Source of the DNA: an uncultured Clostridia bacterium
Lineage (GTDB): Bacteria; Bacillota; Clostridia; Christensenellales; Pumilibacteraceae
Direction of reading: 5' to 3'
Assembly (NCBI GenBank): GCA_934229275.1
Contig: CAKQDN010000018.1
Location: forward strand, 1 to 36,743
Length of the DNA stretch: 36,743 nucleotides
In this document: in pieces, positions 1-7,436 of the stretch
Position numbering within the stretch: position 1 is the stretch's first letter
Layout: each line of letters begins with the position of its first letter
Program-made: the position numbers and the translations under genes
The notes under the pieces: model-generated
Databases searched by the model: none
Seen by the model: the letters and a program-made list of their open reading frames with translations, nothing else
Told to the model about the DNA's origin: nothing

Positions 1-115
1 AAGCCTCTCACTCCCAGCAAGGCTTAAATATAGTCAAAGCAGAAAAACCAACTATAACTTAAACGCACACCTAACTCAAAAGTTTTTGTTTTACTTTTTA
101 CCAAAAAGTAAACAG
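1..115. repeat. Dispersed intergenic repeat, copy A
   Basis: This 115-bp stretch recurs almost unchanged at 2064-2178, and its inner part recurs at 1909-2000. It starts with a module ending in GCAAGGCTT and ends in a hairpin-forming TTTACTTTTT/AAAAAGTAAA segment. Read on the minus strand, the end matches the 41-bp repeats at 6632-6672 and 6977-7017 (shared core ACTTTTGAGTT). Copies A and C are direct repeats on either side of the GIY-YIG and NERD genes. The window edge may cut copy A. Confidence 0.85.
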
Positions 116-134
116 AGAATAAATTCTGCCGCAA

Positions 135-980
135 TCAGTTTTTATTCAGTCCGAACGTGCGAGTCTGCAAGACTTCCTTCCAATGCGTTTCGCGACCGAT
201 AACGTATTCGCTTCCGAGGTTCATGTTGCACACTTCCAATATGGAGTATTTGAAGTTGTATTTATAGTTTTCGCCGTTTGACGACAGCAATTCTTTCAAC
301 TCGACGTTTCCGCCATGCCCGTTTGCCGCATATGCGCTCCATCTTTGCCAGATGCAATCGTCGCCGTAAGCACTGCCCACATACTGTTTTCCTGTCAGTT
401 TATCGGATATAAGATAAATTCCCATAACGTTCGACAACGCGGTTTTCCAAGTGCTTATCTCTTCCCGAACTATCGAATCGAGCGTTTCGTAATCGATATT
501 GACATTATCGAACCCGGGGAAGTCGTTTATGGACGTCTTTTTCGCAAGCAACGATACGATATACGCATCGCACGGTGCCATAGAGCCGCTTTGCGGAATC
601 AGATCGAGTCCCGGATACGACGCGCGGAAGTCCTTTTTATAATAGACAAAAGCCCTTCCTATAAGGTCGGTTTGCACGGGAACAAGCCGGGTTTCGTATT
701 TCCAACCGTCCCAGTTTTCTTTTTTAATCGGCTGCGGATCTTGCGATAATACTTCGTAAACGCCGCCGAACAACCATGTGTTCTTTTCATAATATATAAG
801 CGACAAAACGTACCTGCGCGAAAAATTCTTATTGCTTTGCTCTTCCTGCCATTCCCGAAAAGCATCTATCAGAAATTTTTTGTACGGTTTGAGTTTATCG
901 GTTCCGCCGATAGCAAAATGCACCTTGTAATCTTTCAGATCGTCCGATTTAATCCCGAGTACGTCTATTAGTTTAATCAT
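135..980 (-). CDS. GIY-YIG domain protein
   Basis: This 281-aa protein has a C-terminal GIY-YIG nuclease-type domain. GIY is at residues 187-189, YVG at 200-202, and an Arg follows at 213. Near the C-terminus an RETHWKE stretch carries the Glu expected of the metal-binding helix in this family. The N-terminal ~180 residues are an unrecognised domain, as in stand-alone GIY-YIG proteins of Firmicutes whose substrates are unknown. The start overlaps the stop of the upstream NERD gene by 8 bp, so the two are probably translationally coupled and act together. Nuclease activity is inferred from the motifs only. The pair is bracketed by long direct repeats, which may indicate acquisition as a unit. 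Confidence 0.8.
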   Translation of the reverse strand: MIKLIDVLGIKSDDLKDYKVHFAIGGTDKLKPYKKFLIDAFREWQEEQSNKNFSRRYVLSLIYYEKNTWLFGGVYEVLSQDPQPIKKENWDGWKYETRLVPVQTDLIGRAFVYYKKDFRASYPGLDLIPQSGSMAPCDAYIVSLLAKKTSINDFPGFDNVNIDYETLDSIVREEISTWKTALSNVMGIYLISDKLTGKQYVGSAYGDDCIWQRWSAYAANGHGGNVELKELLSSNGENYKYNFKYSILEVCNMNLGSEYVIGRETHWKEVLQTRTFGLNKN

Positions 981-1737
981 TGTTTATCTCCCGTATGCTT
1001 TTGGTGAACTTGCATTGCGGATACGCCGAACAGCCGTAAAAACTGCCGAATTTTCCCTTGCGTAACACTAATTTACTGCCGCAACGCGGACACACTCCGC
1101 TTTCGATCATCTGTTTCTTTTTCCGGATCGCGTCAACGTGTTCTTCGGGCGTAACTTCGCCCGATTGCTTCAAACCGACAAGGCGTGCATAATAATTTTT
1201 CATTTCGTCCGAGGAAAGCGAAACGCCCGTTTTTTCCTTTTTTATCGATGCAATCCCGCGTTCGGTGTATACTCCCTTTGCATGAACGCGAAATAAGTCT
1301 GCCCTGCTTAAAAACACAACCGCGCCGTTAATTATTCCGCGCGCGTTCAGAATTCCAGACAGTTTGTAAACATGCACTGTGTTTTGTTTTATCGGGTTGT
1401 AGAATTTATGCTTCTCGTGTCCGCCTGCCAGAACCTGAGTCCATTCGTTCGACGTTTCGTCACCGCAGATAATCCCCGAATAATTTTTGGTTTCTATGAC
1501 CCATATGCCGTTTGTACATATAAACACATGATCTATCTGACACGACTGCCCGTCCTGCGTTTTAAAAAGCAAATCGTTTATAAGGTATTGTTCACCTTCA
1601 CGAGTTCCTCCCAATCGCCGCGCTACCACATGCTCGCCGCGTTCCCCTTTTCTTTTTGCCGTTGACGCACCAAACAATCGTTTGCATATAACGACGGCTA
1701 TAACTATTAAAACAGCAATTAAAACCAAAGCCCACAT
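973..1737 (-). CDS. NERD domain protein with topoisomerase-type zinc finger
   Basis: This 254-aa protein has one N-terminal membrane helix (residues ~2-18), then a basic linker and a NERD domain (~30-140). Within NERD, D69 and the E82-T-K84 pair form the D...ExK arrangement of restriction-nuclease-like folds. The C-terminus is a topoisomerase-type C4 zinc finger (C216, C219, C236, C242), which normally binds DNA. A membrane-anchored nuclease or DNA-binding factor is the natural reading; its substrate is unknown. The start follows AAGGAG with 7-nt spacing, and a good promoter lies just upstream. It is the first gene of a two-gene operon with the GIY-YIG protein. Confidence 0.85.
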   Translation of the reverse strand: MWALVLIAVLIVIAVVICKRLFGASTAKRKGERGEHVVARRLGGTREGEQYLINDLLFKTQDGQSCQIDHVFICTNGIWVIETKNYSGIICGDETSNEWTQVLAGGHEKHKFYNPIKQNTVHVYKLSGILNARGIINGAVVFLSRADLFRVHAKGVYTERGIASIKKEKTGVSLSSDEMKNYYARLVGLKQSGEVTPEEHVDAIRKKKQMIESGVCPRCGSKLVLRKGKFGSFYGCSAYPQCKFTKSIREINND

Positions 1738-1757
1738 ACCGATTCTCCTTCGGATAA

Positions 1758-1786
1758 ATTATACGATATAATCGAATAAAATTCAA
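1758..1786 (-). promoter_or_regulatory. Promoter of the NERD/GIY-YIG operon
   Basis: On the minus strand TTGAAT (1781-1786) is followed after 17 bp by TATAAT (1758-1763). The predicted start of transcription gives a very short leader before the AAGGAG ribosome site. Confidence 0.75.
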
Positions 1787-1908
1787 GTATATGAGAACAA
1801 AAAATAATCGTCCGCCGTCTTTTTTCGCCTCATACTTTACCTCTCACTTTGAGAGAGATGGCTGTGACAGCCGTCGGAGCCGTGCCACACACGCCCTTCG
1901 GGCGAGAC

Positions 1909-2000
1909 TTTAAATATAGTCAAAGCAGAAAAACCAACTATAACTTAAACGCACACCTAACTCGAAAGTTTTTGTTTTACTTTTTACCAAAAAGCAAACG
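1909..2000. repeat. Dispersed intergenic repeat, copy B
   Basis: This copy lacks the first ~22 bp of copy A but otherwise matches it through the hairpin segment, ending in AAAAAGCAAAC. It is followed by the GGAGGGG inverted piece. It lies in the same orientation as copies A and C. Confidence 0.8.
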
Positions 2001-2063
2001 GGAGGGGGGAACCCCTCCCCTACAAGTCGCACAAACTTTGGTGCGCTGGAACCAACATCTTTA

Positions 2064-2178
2064 AAGCCTCTCACTCCCAGCAAGGCTTAAATATAGTCAA
2101 AGCAGAAAAACCAACTATAACTTAAACGCACACCTAACTCGAAAGTTTTTGTTTTACTTTTTCCCAAAAAGTAAACGA
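2064..2178. repeat. Dispersed intergenic repeat, copy C
   Basis: This is a near-identical direct repeat of positions 1-115. I see only two substitutions (CTCAAAAG to CTCGAAAG, TTACC to TTCCC). Together with copy A it flanks the GIY-YIG/NERD module. Confidence 0.85.
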
Positions 2179-2310
2179 GCGCGGCGACAATGCCGTGCTC
2201 GTTCGGGGATAAAACAATATGCTGCCCGACTGCGAAATATCGGGGCAGTTTACGAAAATCGGTCGGTTTTCGCGGCGAAACACGCCCTCGGGCGTCGTTT
2301 TTCACTGCCG

Positions 2311-2568
2311 TTACTTACCGAAAAAGGAAAACAAACCTTTTTTAACGTACTCTTCTTCGCGGACGTCGCTTGCTCCGTACCCGTCGGCAGAGATGACACG
2401 AACGAGTTGTTCGGCGTCTATAGGCTGCTCGGACAGAATGACGGTTTCGCCTTTGACGTGCGAAGAGGTCACTTTTTTGACGTTGAAATTGCGGCGAACG
2501 ATATCGTTGACGTGCGATTCGCACATACCGCAACGCATACCTTCGACCTTTACGGTTGTTTTTTTCAT
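2311..2568 (-). CDS. Heavy-metal-associated (HMA) domain protein
   Basis: This 85-aa protein is a stand-alone HMA domain, the fold of copper chaperones such as CopZ and of P-type ATPase metal-binding domains. The metal site GMRCGMC has its CxxC at C13 and C16. The C-terminal ~15 residues form a short tail outside the fold. I chose the ATG at 2568, ten bases after AAGGAG; a GTG three codons upstream lies too close to the ribosome site. It is the last gene after the ABC transporter genes and the 34-aa peptide, with no clear terminator between them. A Cu(I) or similar soft-metal role is inferred from the family. Confidence 0.85.
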   Translation of the reverse strand: MKKTTVKVEGMRCGMCESHVNDIVRRNFNVKKVTSSHVKGETVILSEQPIDAEQLVRVISADGYGASDVREEEYVKKGLFSFFGK

Positions 2569-2593
2569 AAAAATCACACTCCTTAGGGATTTT

Positions 2594-2698
2594 TTATTTC
2601 GCTTTTTTAAGAGCCTCGACGGCGACGAACTTAACCGCTTTCACTATTGCGATAACGGAAATCGCAAACGCCGCGGCACAAATTACTTTTATAGTCAT
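2594..2698 (-). CDS. 34-aa hydrophobic small protein
   Basis: This short open frame starts with ATG after an excellent GGGAGG ribosome site (2704-2709) and encodes 34 residues. A single membrane helix (residues ~4-28, rich in A, I and V, one Cys at 7) is followed by a basic end (KKAK). It lies between the ABC permease and the HMA gene on the same strand. The strong ribosome site, membrane-helix composition and tight placement argue that it is a real small membrane protein, perhaps a subunit or regulator of the transporter. I recognise no family. Confidence 0.6.
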   Translation of the reverse strand: MTIKVICAAAFAISVIAIVKAVKFVAVEALKKAK

Positions 2699-2783
2699 AA
2701 CGGCCTCCCTTTCTCTCCGTTCGGGCGGAACGCTTACACATGGCGGAATATCGCACGTTCCGCCGCCGTAGGAGGAGATATTA

Positions 2784-5069
2784 TTATTCTGCGCCTTTCA
2801 GCGCTTCCACCATGTCGATTTTTTTATTCTTTCTCGAAACCAATACGCTGACGGTAAGCGAAACGAGGAAAGTTATCGCTATCGTCGCAAGCACCGTCCA
2901 CACGCTGATTACGGCACGCATTTCGTACTCCGACGCAAGCGCTTTAAGAAGAAACGTAAGCGTCCCCGCTCCGAGCGGAATACCGATAATCGCGCCGACG
3001 AGCGTCACCCACAGATTCTGACTTATGAGCAGTCTGCCGATTTGTTTATCTTTAAAGCCCACGACTTTGAGCGTAGCCATTTCGCGGTAACGTTCGGTGT
3101 AACTCATGATGCCGAGGTTATAAAGCACGATAAGTCCGAGTATCACGGCTCCGCAGACAAGAACGGTTACGGACATTCTCAGCATTTTAACGAACGAATC
3201 GAACGACTTCATCAGTTCGTTTTTATATTGATAACTCTTTATTATTTTATTCGTGAAAGCGGAAGCACTCCTCTCGTTTGTGTAAATACTGTCGATCGAA
3301 TAGCGTATCCCTTTAACACGGGCATATTCGGGCGAAATTATAATGTTTTCACCGGTAGAACGGAACACTCCCGCGACTTTTAGTTCATACTTTTCTTCCG
3401 AGCCGTAACGTTTAAGCGTTATCGTATCGCCTTTTTTGAGCTTGAATTTGTCGGCTATGCGGCGGCAGATAAGCGCGCCGTCATCCGGCAAATCGATGTA
3501 ACCTTTTTTGTCGTCGGGGAAAGAAACGTAGCCGTGTTTAACCGAATAAACGTCGAGAGAAAGCGCTTTTTCGCCTGCTTCGACGCCCACGCTGCCGCTC
3601 CAGTCGCCGTCCAGTTGCTCGACGAGTTCGAGAGCCTTATCCTCTTCGGCGGTTTCGGTGAGATTGACGCGCGTTTGGTAATTCATTGCCGAATCGTAGT
3701 AGTCGGACATAAACGCCTGCATAGTGTCGTTCATTCCGAGTGCCGCGACCAGTATCAGCACGCAGCCCACTATTCCGAACAAACTCATTCCCGTACGGGC
3801 TTTGTGGCGCATGATGTCGCGCGCGTTCCACTTGGTGCCGAAACTCAACTTTTTCCAAAGTTTGGTTTTCTCGATCGCAAGATTTTTCATCTTTTTGGGA
3901 GCGTAGGGACGTAGCGCGTCCGCAGCCGTTCCCGACAGCATCTTTTTAACCGACAGCCAGCCGATAAACGTTAAAAATACGACCAGTGCCGCGACTATCA
4001 CCCAGCAATACCAAGGCGCGTACAAATTCCAGTACGGCATGTCGAGATAAGTTCCCATCATTACTTTCGGAGAGAACAGCATCGACGCTATGCCGCAGCC
4101 GAGCGCTATACCTAATCCGCAGCCTACGACGCCTATTGCGAACGCGTATGCCGAATAATGCGCGGTGATGGTTTTATCCTTGTATCCGAGCGCTTTAAGC
4201 GTTCCGATCTGCGTTTTTTCCTTCGCGGTCAGTCTGTGCATGGTGGTCACCATGGTGAGCACCGCAATGACGAGAAACAGCACCGGGATAACCGAACTCA
4301 TGGTTTGACCCTCTTCCTTTTCGCTCTGCGCTCCTGCGGAAGAGATGACCTCGCTGCGCGTCAGAATAAGAGTCGTGCAGCCGAGCGCGGCGTTCGCCCT
4401 CTCGCTTATAGTAGTTTTATCTGCGTCCGAAATGATGTTGATTCGGTTGTAAATCGCATAGCCGCCCATTGCTTTTTTATAGAAAGCCGGGGAAACGTAC
4501 GCAAATCCGAATCGTTCGTAGTCGGGCATGAGTTGCGTCGAATCTCTTATGCATATAAGTTGTTCGCCCGCTTTTATAAGCCCTGCCACGACGCCTTCGA
4601 ACTTTTTGCCGGCGTACGACAGCGTGATGACGTCGCCCGTTTTGAATCCGTTTTTGTCCGCGTACTTATCCGAAAGCCACACCTTGTCCGTGCTGCTCGC
4701 GTCGTACTTTTCGCCGCTTACGAGATAGAAATACGAAACTTCGCTGTTTTCGGTGACTGACAGCGCGAGCGAATTGTCTTTTCCTTCCACCGTTACGTTC
4801 TCGCACAAATACCGTCCGCTTTTCTTGACTTCGGGAATAGCCGCTATTTTTTCGGCGTCCTCCTCGAAAAATCCGGCGTATGAAGTGCTGACCAGCCTGT
4901 AATCGGCAAAGCCCGTTTCGGCGAAAAAGCGTTCGGTGTTTTTTTCGATGCTCAGCCATTCCATGTTGAAGCCGACAAACACGCCCACTCCGAGCGCAAC
5001 CATTATTATCATCGATATGAACTGGGCTTTGTACTGACCCATCGTTCGCACAAGTTTTCTAAAAAGCAT
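2784..5069 (-). CDS. ABC transporter permease, FtsX/MacB type
   Basis: This 761-aa membrane protein has an N-terminal membrane helix (residues ~15-35), a large extracytoplasmic domain, a first FtsX-type three-helix core (~255-385), a second N-terminal-like helix (~430-450) with another outer domain, and a second FtsX core (~630-755). The duplicated FtsX layout is typical of Firmicute permeases linked to antimicrobial peptide or lipid export, where a LolD-like ATPase energises movement in the outer domains rather than classic pore transport. Its start lies one base after the stop of the ATPase gene, so the two form one unit. The substrate cannot be read from the sequence; the HMA gene downstream hints at metal stress. 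Confidence 0.92.
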   Translation of the reverse strand: MLFRKLVRTMGQYKAQFISMIIMVALGVGVFVGFNMEWLSIEKNTERFFAETGFADYRLVSTSYAGFFEEDAEKIAAIPEVKKSGRYLCENVTVEGKDNSLALSVTENSEVSYFYLVSGEKYDASSTDKVWLSDKYADKNGFKTGDVITLSYAGKKFEGVVAGLIKAGEQLICIRDSTQLMPDYERFGFAYVSPAFYKKAMGGYAIYNRINIISDADKTTISERANAALGCTTLILTRSEVISSAGAQSEKEEGQTMSSVIPVLFLVIAVLTMVTTMHRLTAKEKTQIGTLKALGYKDKTITAHYSAYAFAIGVVGCGLGIALGCGIASMLFSPKVMMGTYLDMPYWNLYAPWYCWVIVAALVVFLTFIGWLSVKKMLSGTAADALRPYAPKKMKNLAIEKTKLWKKLSFGTKWNARDIMRHKARTGMSLFGIVGCVLILVAALGMNDTMQAFMSDYYDSAMNYQTRVNLTETAEEDKALELVEQLDGDWSGSVGVEAGEKALSLDVYSVKHGYVSFPDDKKGYIDLPDDGALICRRIADKFKLKKGDTITLKRYGSEEKYELKVAGVFRSTGENIIISPEYARVKGIRYSIDSIYTNERSASAFTNKIIKSYQYKNELMKSFDSFVKMLRMSVTVLVCGAVILGLIVLYNLGIMSYTERYREMATLKVVGFKDKQIGRLLISQNLWVTLVGAIIGIPLGAGTLTFLLKALASEYEMRAVISVWTVLATIAITFLVSLTVSVLVSRKNKKIDMVEALKGAE

Positions 5070-5070
5070 A

Positions 5071-5772
5071 CTACCAGTCCACCTCGTCTACGCTTGCGGG
5101 GGAAGTCTGCTCGTCAAGCGCGACCACCTTACCGTTCTTGACGCGCACGACTACGTCCGCCATTTTGGCAATGTTCTGGTTGTGAGTGACTATTATTATT
5201 GTCTTTTTGTAAGAACGAGCCATTTTCAGCAGTAATTTCAGTACCATGACGCCCGTTTCCGAGTCGAGCGCGCCGGTAGGCTCGTCGCAGAGCAGTATTT
5301 TCGGATTTTTGGCAAGCGCGCGGGCAATGGATACGCGCTGCTGCTCGCCGCCCGAAAGTTCGTTCGGGAAGTTTTTCAGGTGATCGGAAAGTCCCACCTC
5401 TTCGAGCATGCTCTCGGCGGACAATGCGTTCGAAGCGATGTCCTTTACGAGTTCGACGTTTTCTTTGACGGTCAGCGTGGGAATCAGGTTGTAAAACTGG
5501 AAAACGAAGCCCACTTTGGCGGCGCGGTATTCTGCGAGTCGATCGCTCGAAAGCGTCGAAATGTCCTCTCCGTCCACAACTATCGTTCCGCTCGTCGGAC
5601 TGTCCAGTCCGCCCAAAAGATTTAAAAGCGTGCTTTTGCCTGCGCCGCTCGGTCCGAGTATGACGACGAATTTTCCCTCTTCGAGCGATACGCTCACGTC
5701 GTCAAGCGCGCGCGTTTCGTGATCGCCGCTTCTGTACGCCTTCGTTACGTTTTTCAATTCTATCAATGCCAT
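5071..5772 (-). CDS. ABC transporter ATP-binding protein, LolD/MacB type
   Basis: This 233-aa ATPase is complete: Walker A GPSGAGKS (residues 40-47), signature LSGGEQQR, Walker B ending in LLCDEPTGALD, and the switch His in IIIVTHN. The DEPTGALDS form is characteristic of the MacB/LolD group that pairs with FtsX-type permeases. The start follows AGGAG with 6-nt spacing. It is the first gene of the operon and is preceded by the twin-operator promoter at 5786-5864, so expression is probably repressed until an inducer appears. The repressor is not encoded next to it. Confidence 0.95.
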   Translation of the reverse strand: MALIELKNVTKAYRSGDHETRALDDVSVSLEEGKFVVILGPSGAGKSTLLNLLGGLDSPTSGTIVVDGEDISTLSSDRLAEYRAAKVGFVFQFYNLIPTLTVKENVELVKDIASNALSAESMLEEVGLSDHLKNFPNELSGGEQQRVSIARALAKNPKILLCDEPTGALDSETGVMVLKLLLKMARSYKKTIIIVTHNQNIAKMADVVVRVKNGKVVALDEQTSPASVDEVDW

Positions 5773-5785
5773 GATTCGCTCCTAT

Positions 5786-5864
5786 AATGTGAAACTTTTT
5801 TCATATTATATTATAGTAACGTTAATTCCGTTTGTCAAGCAAAATGTGAAACTTTTTTCATATT
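5786..5864 (-). promoter_or_regulatory. Consensus promoter flanked by two identical operators
   Basis: On the minus strand TTGACA (5833-5838), a 17-bp spacer and TATAAT (5810-5815) form a perfect sigma-A promoter. The same 22-bp sequence lies on both sides, at 5843-5864 just upstream of -35 and at 5786-5807 over the expected start of transcription. Each copy is an imperfect palindrome, ATGTGAAA...TTTTCATAT on the plus strand. The two copies are 57 bp apart centre to centre and in the same orientation. This is the layout expected for tight repression by a dimeric regulator of MarR, TetR or GntR type. Confidence 0.85.
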
Positions 5865-5884
5865 TTCGGAGGAAATTTTCCGGA

Positions 5885-5922
5885 CAAAAAAATAAAGGCG
5901 GCTTTTTGTAAAGCGCCTTTAT
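5885..5922 (-). terminator. Terminator after the GNAT gene
   Basis: On the minus strand a 9-bp stem (ATAAAGGCG/CGCCTTTAT, arms 5914-5922 and 5892-5900) with further pairing in the loop is followed by a run of T. It separates the GNAT gene from the ABC operon promoter. Confidence 0.85.
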
Positions 5923-5983
5923 AAATGCGATGTTTTTCACGTCGATTCGTCCGCGACGTAGACGTGTTTTGATTGTAAAGAAG

Positions 5984-6523
5984 TCAGTTTTTACCGTTCT
6001 CGCATTCAATAGAGTCCAGAATTTTACGCCACCTCTCTTCGAAATCCGAGGTAGACGTATCCGGCGTAAATCCGCTTTTCAGGTAAGTTTTAATGGCGGG
6101 AATACGAAAATCGTCCGTGGTGAGATAAGCGGTTTGCATGCCCTTTTCGCATAAAACGCGCACGGCGTAGAGCGACATCAGATTGCCTATACCGCGACCT
6201 CTCGCTTCGGGTTTTGCCGCAACCATATGAATATACCCTTCTTTTTTAACAGGGTCGCAAATGACTGTTATCGTGGCAACCGGTTGTCCTTCGCAAAGGA
6301 AAAAAGCGCAGTCATCGGGCTTGTAACATGGGTAATGAAAGTTGCACTCGCGCCAGAACGCTTCGTCCTCTTTTTTTTCGCTCAAGCCGTACCGAACAAT
6401 ATCCAGCCAGGCATCGAGCGGCTCGACCATTTGGCTCCAATTGCAAACCGACACTCCTTCCGGGAAAATTATAGGTGCGCTCTCCGTACCGTCGTTCTTC
6501 CAACGCATGATTAACTGACTCAT
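5984..6523 (-). CDS. GNAT family N-acetyltransferase
   Basis: This 179-aa protein has the GNAT acetyl-CoA site ARGRGIGNLM (around residues 105-115) after a beta-strand stretch (YIHMVAAKPEARG), and a typical C-terminal strand (KSGFTPD). GNAT enzymes move an acetyl group from acetyl-CoA to an amine on a small molecule or protein; the substrate here is unknown. It is monocistronic, with its own promoter (6582-6610) and terminator (5885-5922). Confidence 0.88.
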   Translation of the reverse strand: MSQLIMRWKNDGTESAPIIFPEGVSVCNWSQMVEPLDAWLDIVRYGLSEKKEDEAFWRECNFHYPCYKPDDCAFFLCEGQPVATITVICDPVKKEGYIHMVAAKPEARGRGIGNLMSLYAVRVLCEKGMQTAYLTTDDFRIPAIKTYLKSGFTPDTSTSDFEERWRKILDSIECENGKN

Positions 6524-6581
6524 ACCGTATCCCTCTCGTTTTTCTTTTCTGCAAAACTTGTTTGCAATTGAAATTTTTTAT

Positions 6582-6610
6582 ATTATATCATAAACAGCGG
6601 AAATTATCAA
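6582..6610 (-). promoter_or_regulatory. Promoter of the GNAT gene
   Basis: Minus strand TTGATA (6605-6610), 17-bp spacer, TATAAT (6582-6587). Confidence 0.7.
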
Positions 6611-6631
6611 GAGTTTTTAATGCTTTTATGC

Positions 6632-6672
6632 CTTACTTTTTTGTAAAAAAGTAAGCAAAAAACTTTTGAGTT
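6632..6672. repeat. 41-bp hairpin repeat, copy D
   Basis: A perfect 11-bp inverted repeat (CTTACTTTTTT/AAAAAAGTAAG, 6632-6655) is followed by CAAAAAACTTTTGAGTT. The same 41 bp occur at 6977-7017. It is the inverse orientation of the hairpin end of copies A-C. The hairpin with its T-rich arm could also stop transcription. Confidence 0.85.
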
Positions 6673-6976
6673 AGGTGAAGTTTGGAGAGAACGCATTTTA
6701 AAGCATCGCCCTTCGGGAGAGGCTTTAACGCAATCGGCTAATTTTAAAGCAACAAACCCTGTACGATTATGTAGGGGAGGGGTCTCCCCTACCGTGAACC
6801 TACGGTTTGGTTTTTTTACATATGCCGATACATTGCATTAACGATAATAATCCCACCGTCTTCTCGCTGCCGCTCGAAGCCACCTCCCTTGCAAAGCAAA
6901 GGAGGCTTTAAAAGGTTGTGATTTTAAAGCACTCGGCTCGTTTACCTTTGTAGGGACAGCGTCCGTTGGCTGTCCA

Positions 6977-7017
6977 CTTACTTTTTTGTAAAAAAGTAAG
7001 CAAAAAACTTTTGAGTT
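6977..7017. repeat. 41-bp hairpin repeat, copy E
   Basis: Identical to 6632-6672 over 41 bp, but the flanks differ on both sides, so the 41-bp unit behaves as a separate module. Confidence 0.85.
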
Positions 7018-7222
7018 CGATAGCCCATTCGCAAAAATTCTCGACCTTATTTAAAGGCTCCCTTTTCGCAAAGGGGGCTGGCTCGAAGAGCCTGGGGGAT
7101 CGCCTCGCTTGTGTTTTGTATCGGTTGAGTTTTAATTCCCCTCTCCGTCGGCTAACGCCGCCACCTCTCCCGGAGTGAGAGGCTTTAAATTCTCCGCGTT
7201 CTGCAATCTCGGACGGCTCCAT

Positions 7223-7259
7223 AAAAAATAATGTTCCCTTAATATAAGGGAACATTATT
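7223..7259 (-). terminator. Terminator after tRNA-Ser
   Basis: A 15-bp stem (AATAATGTTCCCTTA and its complement, 7227-7259) with a 3-nt loop is followed on the minus strand by six T. It sits two bases after the encoded CCA end of the tRNA. Confidence 0.88.
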
Positions 7260-7261
7260 TT

Positions 7262-7350
7262 TGGCGGAGACGGTGAGATTCGAACTCACGAACGGTTGCC
7301 CGTTACCTGATTTCGAGTCAGGCCCGTTATGACCACTTCGATACGTCTCC
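7262..7350 (-). tRNA. tRNA-Ser (anticodon CGA)
   Basis: This is a class II tRNA with acceptor stem GGAGACG/CGTCTCC, discriminator G and encoded CCA. The anticodon stem CCTGA/TCAGG frames the loop CTCGAAA, giving anticodon CGA (codon UCG). A long variable arm (AACGGGC...) and the T-loop GTTCGAATC are present. It has its own promoter (7365-7393) and terminator (7223-7259). Confidence 0.96.
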
Positions 7351-7364
7351 ACAAAACGCTAATT

Positions 7365-7393
7365 ATTATAGCACGTTTTGCGGAGTTTTGCAA
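7365..7393 (-). promoter_or_regulatory. Promoter of tRNA-Ser
   Basis: Minus strand TTGCAA (7388-7393), 17-bp spacer, TATAAT (7365-7370), then 14 bp to the tRNA 5' end. Confidence 0.75.
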
Positions 7394-7436
7394 GCGTTTT
7401 CGCGTTAAAAAGTAAATATTTGCTTTATCGCGGCGA

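Larger units (their letters stand above)
1787..2310. other. Gene-free stretch built of repeats
   Basis: No credible gene is seen. The stretch holds repeat copies B and C, a GC-rich inverted piece near 1990-2025 (GGAGGGG...CCCCTCC) related to one at 6774-6800, and fragments such as CGCCCTTCGGGCG. A short hairpin at about 2287-2303 (ACGCCC/GGGCGT) follows the HMA gene but has no real T-tract, so it is at best a weak terminator. Confidence 0.6.
6611..7222. other. Gene-free mosaic of short repeats
   Basis: I see no gene in these 612 bp. The stretch is a patchwork: two 41-bp hairpin repeats (6632-6672, 6977-7017), an inverted GGGGAGGGGTCTCCCC-type piece at about 6774-6793 related to one near 1990-2025, a GTAGGGACAGCGTCC/GGCTGTCC piece (6950-6975), and several fragments ending in GAGAGGCTTTAA (for example near 6718 and 7178). 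Open frames across it have no ribosome sites and cross the repeats, so they are not genes. Confidence 0.65.

Noticed and set aside
1849..2064. Small plus-strand open frame between repeats
   Set aside because: It runs through repeat copy B and has no ribosome site.
1..2178. Repeats A-C as a CRISPR array
   Set aside because: The units are ~90-115 bp, irregularly spaced, with genes between them and no short spacers.
6908..7255. Minus-strand open frame of 115 codons
   Set aside because: It spans repeat copy E and the tRNA terminator; composition is not that of a protein.
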